64,000 nucleotides of DNA. Source: Erythrobacter sp. GTDB taxonomy: Bacteria; Pseudomonadota; Alphaproteobacteria; Sphingomonadales; Sphingomonadaceae. The translations under genes were made by a program, and so were the position numbers. The stretch lies in assembly GCF_030066995.1 (NCBI RefSeq), contig NZ_JASJAP010000003.1, positions 62,001 through 126,000 of the forward strand. The letters are read 5' to 3'. Below are positions 63,023 through 64,000 of the stretch, in pieces (the stretch's first letter is position 1; every line of letters begins with the position of its first letter). The notes under the pieces are model-generated. The model made no database searches and had not been told where the DNA came from. It worked only from the letters and a program-made list of their open reading frames with translations.

Positions 63023-64000
63023 AAGCGGAAACGCGCTCCCAGGCTTGCTTGAAACCTGTCGAACACTTGCGTGGGGTCGTCACTCGTTCGGTCAGAGACC
63101 TGGACCTCGGCGACGAACGATAGCCCTCTGCCGGCAAGAAACTCCAGCGCCGCGTTTGAGCGCAGAATTCTCTCATCGATGCCACTCCCGACAAAGCGGT
63201 TCCGGATCCATCGACCGCCAGCGCGGGCGTAAAGGTTATGCCGAACTTCGAATTGTCCCGTCAACGAAACCCGAGTGTCCGTGCGGGCGATCGCACCTTG
63301 GCGAAAGGTCGCCACGTCACCATTGAACGCTTCAAAGATCAAAGCTGTTCGGCGCGTTGGAAGGTAGGTGAGCGAGACGTCGGCGGAGAACCCTGTCCGT
63401 GCATCCAGCGTCGGATCATTTGGTTCAAAGCGGAATAGACCAAGCCGGGCTCGGCCCGTCAGGCGTTCACTTTCAACGAAACTCAGCCCCACTTGGCCAC
63501 CATAGGTTGTTGCATCCCTATCCGGATTGACCAGGGTGCCTTCAAGTCTGAAGTCTCTATAGTTAACGAACCCGGTTACAGTGGCGTAGACTGGACCGCT
63601 GACCCTGTACCCTGCGGTCGCGCGGCCTGCGAAGGTTTCGAAGTCTCGATCATCGTCGATCGGCGATATGGCATCCAAGTTATCGTAGCCCGCTTCAAGA
63701 GCGACGAGAAGGCGGCCACCTGCGCGCCGATAGCTCACGTTCGCGAAAGTGCTATCAACGAGCCGAGGCCCTGGCCCCGCAATGTCGCGCGCTTCGGGAT
63801 CACCACGGTCCTCTTTTATTCGAGCGTAGCCGGCGCCGACGTTCAGACGGCTGCTTACACTCGGACTGTAAGAGAAATCTCCGCTGACACCGTATGTGTC
63901 CGAATCTTCACTCGTGAAGTCGGCAAATCGTGAGAATTCGCCGTAACCCTCAAGAGTGAAGCCGATATTCCTGTCGCCGAGGCGTGCGACCATCTCCGGG
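63019..64000 (-). CDS. outer-membrane beta-barrel protein, partial at window edge
   Basis: The frame is open to the right edge and ends at 63019. More than 325 residues are visible, made of alternating aromatic/aliphatic strands (TFANVSYRRAGGRLLVALEA; GPVYATVTGFVNYRDFRLEG) with a final strand ASLGARFRF ending in Phe. This fits outer-membrane beta-barrel (BBP2/COG5338-type) proteins found in exopolysaccharide loci. The start lies outside the window. It could be an export-linked barrel for the polysaccharide. Confidence 0.82.
   Translation of the reverse strand, partial: PEMVARLGDRNIGFTLEGYGEFSRFADFTSEDSDTYGVSGDFSYSPSVSSRLNVGAGYARIKEDRGDPEARDIAGPGPRLVDSTFANVSYRRAGGRLLVALEAGYDNLDAISPIDDDRDFETFAGRATAGYRVSGPVYATVTGFVNYRDFRLEGTLVNPDRDATTYGGQVGLSFVESERLTGRARLGLFRFEPNDPTLDARTGFSADVSLTYLPTRRTALIFEAFNGDVATFRQGAIARTDTRVSLTGQFEVRHNLYARAGGRWIRNRFVGSGIDERILRSNAALEFLAGRGLSFVAEVQVSDRTSDDPTQVFDRFQASLGARFRF

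Noticed and set aside
1..64000. CRISPR array
   Set aside because: No regularly spaced direct repeats were noticed; the repeats present are inverted and scattered.
1..64000. Insertion sequence or transposase gene
   Set aside because: No transposase-like protein was found among the reading frames; mobile DNA seems limited to short palindromic repeats.

Overview
The window looks like the chromosome of an alphaproteobacterium, most likely of the Sphingomonadales (Erythrobacteraceae-like). The grounds are a high-GC genome, a CrtW/CrtZ-type ketocarotenoid gene pair, GcrA, SufE and HspQ of alphaproteobacterial type, a phage-shock operon with expanded PspB-like proteins, and many short palindromic repeats of the kinds common between genes in sphingomonads. 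The assignment rests on gene content and motif recognition only.

1-5.3 kb: the end of a carotenoid ketolase gene overlaps crtZ. After a short hypothetical gene, a DUF454 protein and sufE, a minus-strand phage-shock operon runs from a small 52-residue leader ORF through pspA, pspB and pspC into four further small membrane proteins, at least three of which share a PspB-like tail. It faces a divergent pspF, and an almost ideal sigma-54 promoter lies between them. 6.5-9.1 kb: an ArsR regulator coupled to an ArsI/CadI-like glyoxalase-fold protein, a small membrane protein, and two related PilZ proteins.

9.2-24.5 kb: the transcription/translation cluster rimP-nusA-ylxR-infB-...-rbfA-...-truB-rpsO-pnp. 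It is interrupted by a small membrane protein, a thioesterase and a RelE/HTH toxin-antitoxin pair between infB and rbfA, and by yceI, tdk, an M50 protease and glpD between rbfA and truB. Hairpin-forming inverted repeats sit in most of the junctions, and one lies in frame inside truB.

24.5-43 kb: an outer-membrane DUF481 protein, a DUF1993 protein, gcrA, an ABC-2 permease, hspQ and tRNA-Ser(CGA). A TetR-controlled gene follows that encodes a reductive-dehalogenase/QueG-like double [4Fe-4S] domain fused to an adrenodoxin-reductase-type flavoprotein, with a divergent ferredoxin gene. Then come a complete RND efflux operon, a Crp/Fnr regulator and a large secreted beta-propeller (Asp-box) protein.

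43.5-64 kb: an exopolysaccharide/capsule locus. It contains three membrane-anchored SGNH hydrolase-like proteins and a carbamoyltransferase with DUF5989 and SxtJ partners. A long minus-strand operon encodes O-antigen ligase, flippase, a 57-residue ORF, glycosyltransferase, chain-length/BY-kinase, phosphoesterase, ATP-grasp ligase, epimerase and initiating sugar transferase. On the plus strand are a pectate-lyase-like beta-helix protein coupled to a glycosyltransferase, and at the right edge an outer-membrane beta-barrel gene on the minus strand. Together these could start, extend, flip, polymerise, modify (carbamoylate or acylate) and export a surface polysaccharide.

The strongest leads are the Fe-S/flavin fusion with its TetR operator and ferredoxin, the amplified PspB-like family, the in-frame repeat inside truB, the toxin-antitoxin pair wedged in front of rbfA, and the ATP-grasp/phosphoesterase/epimerase set in the polysaccharide operon.
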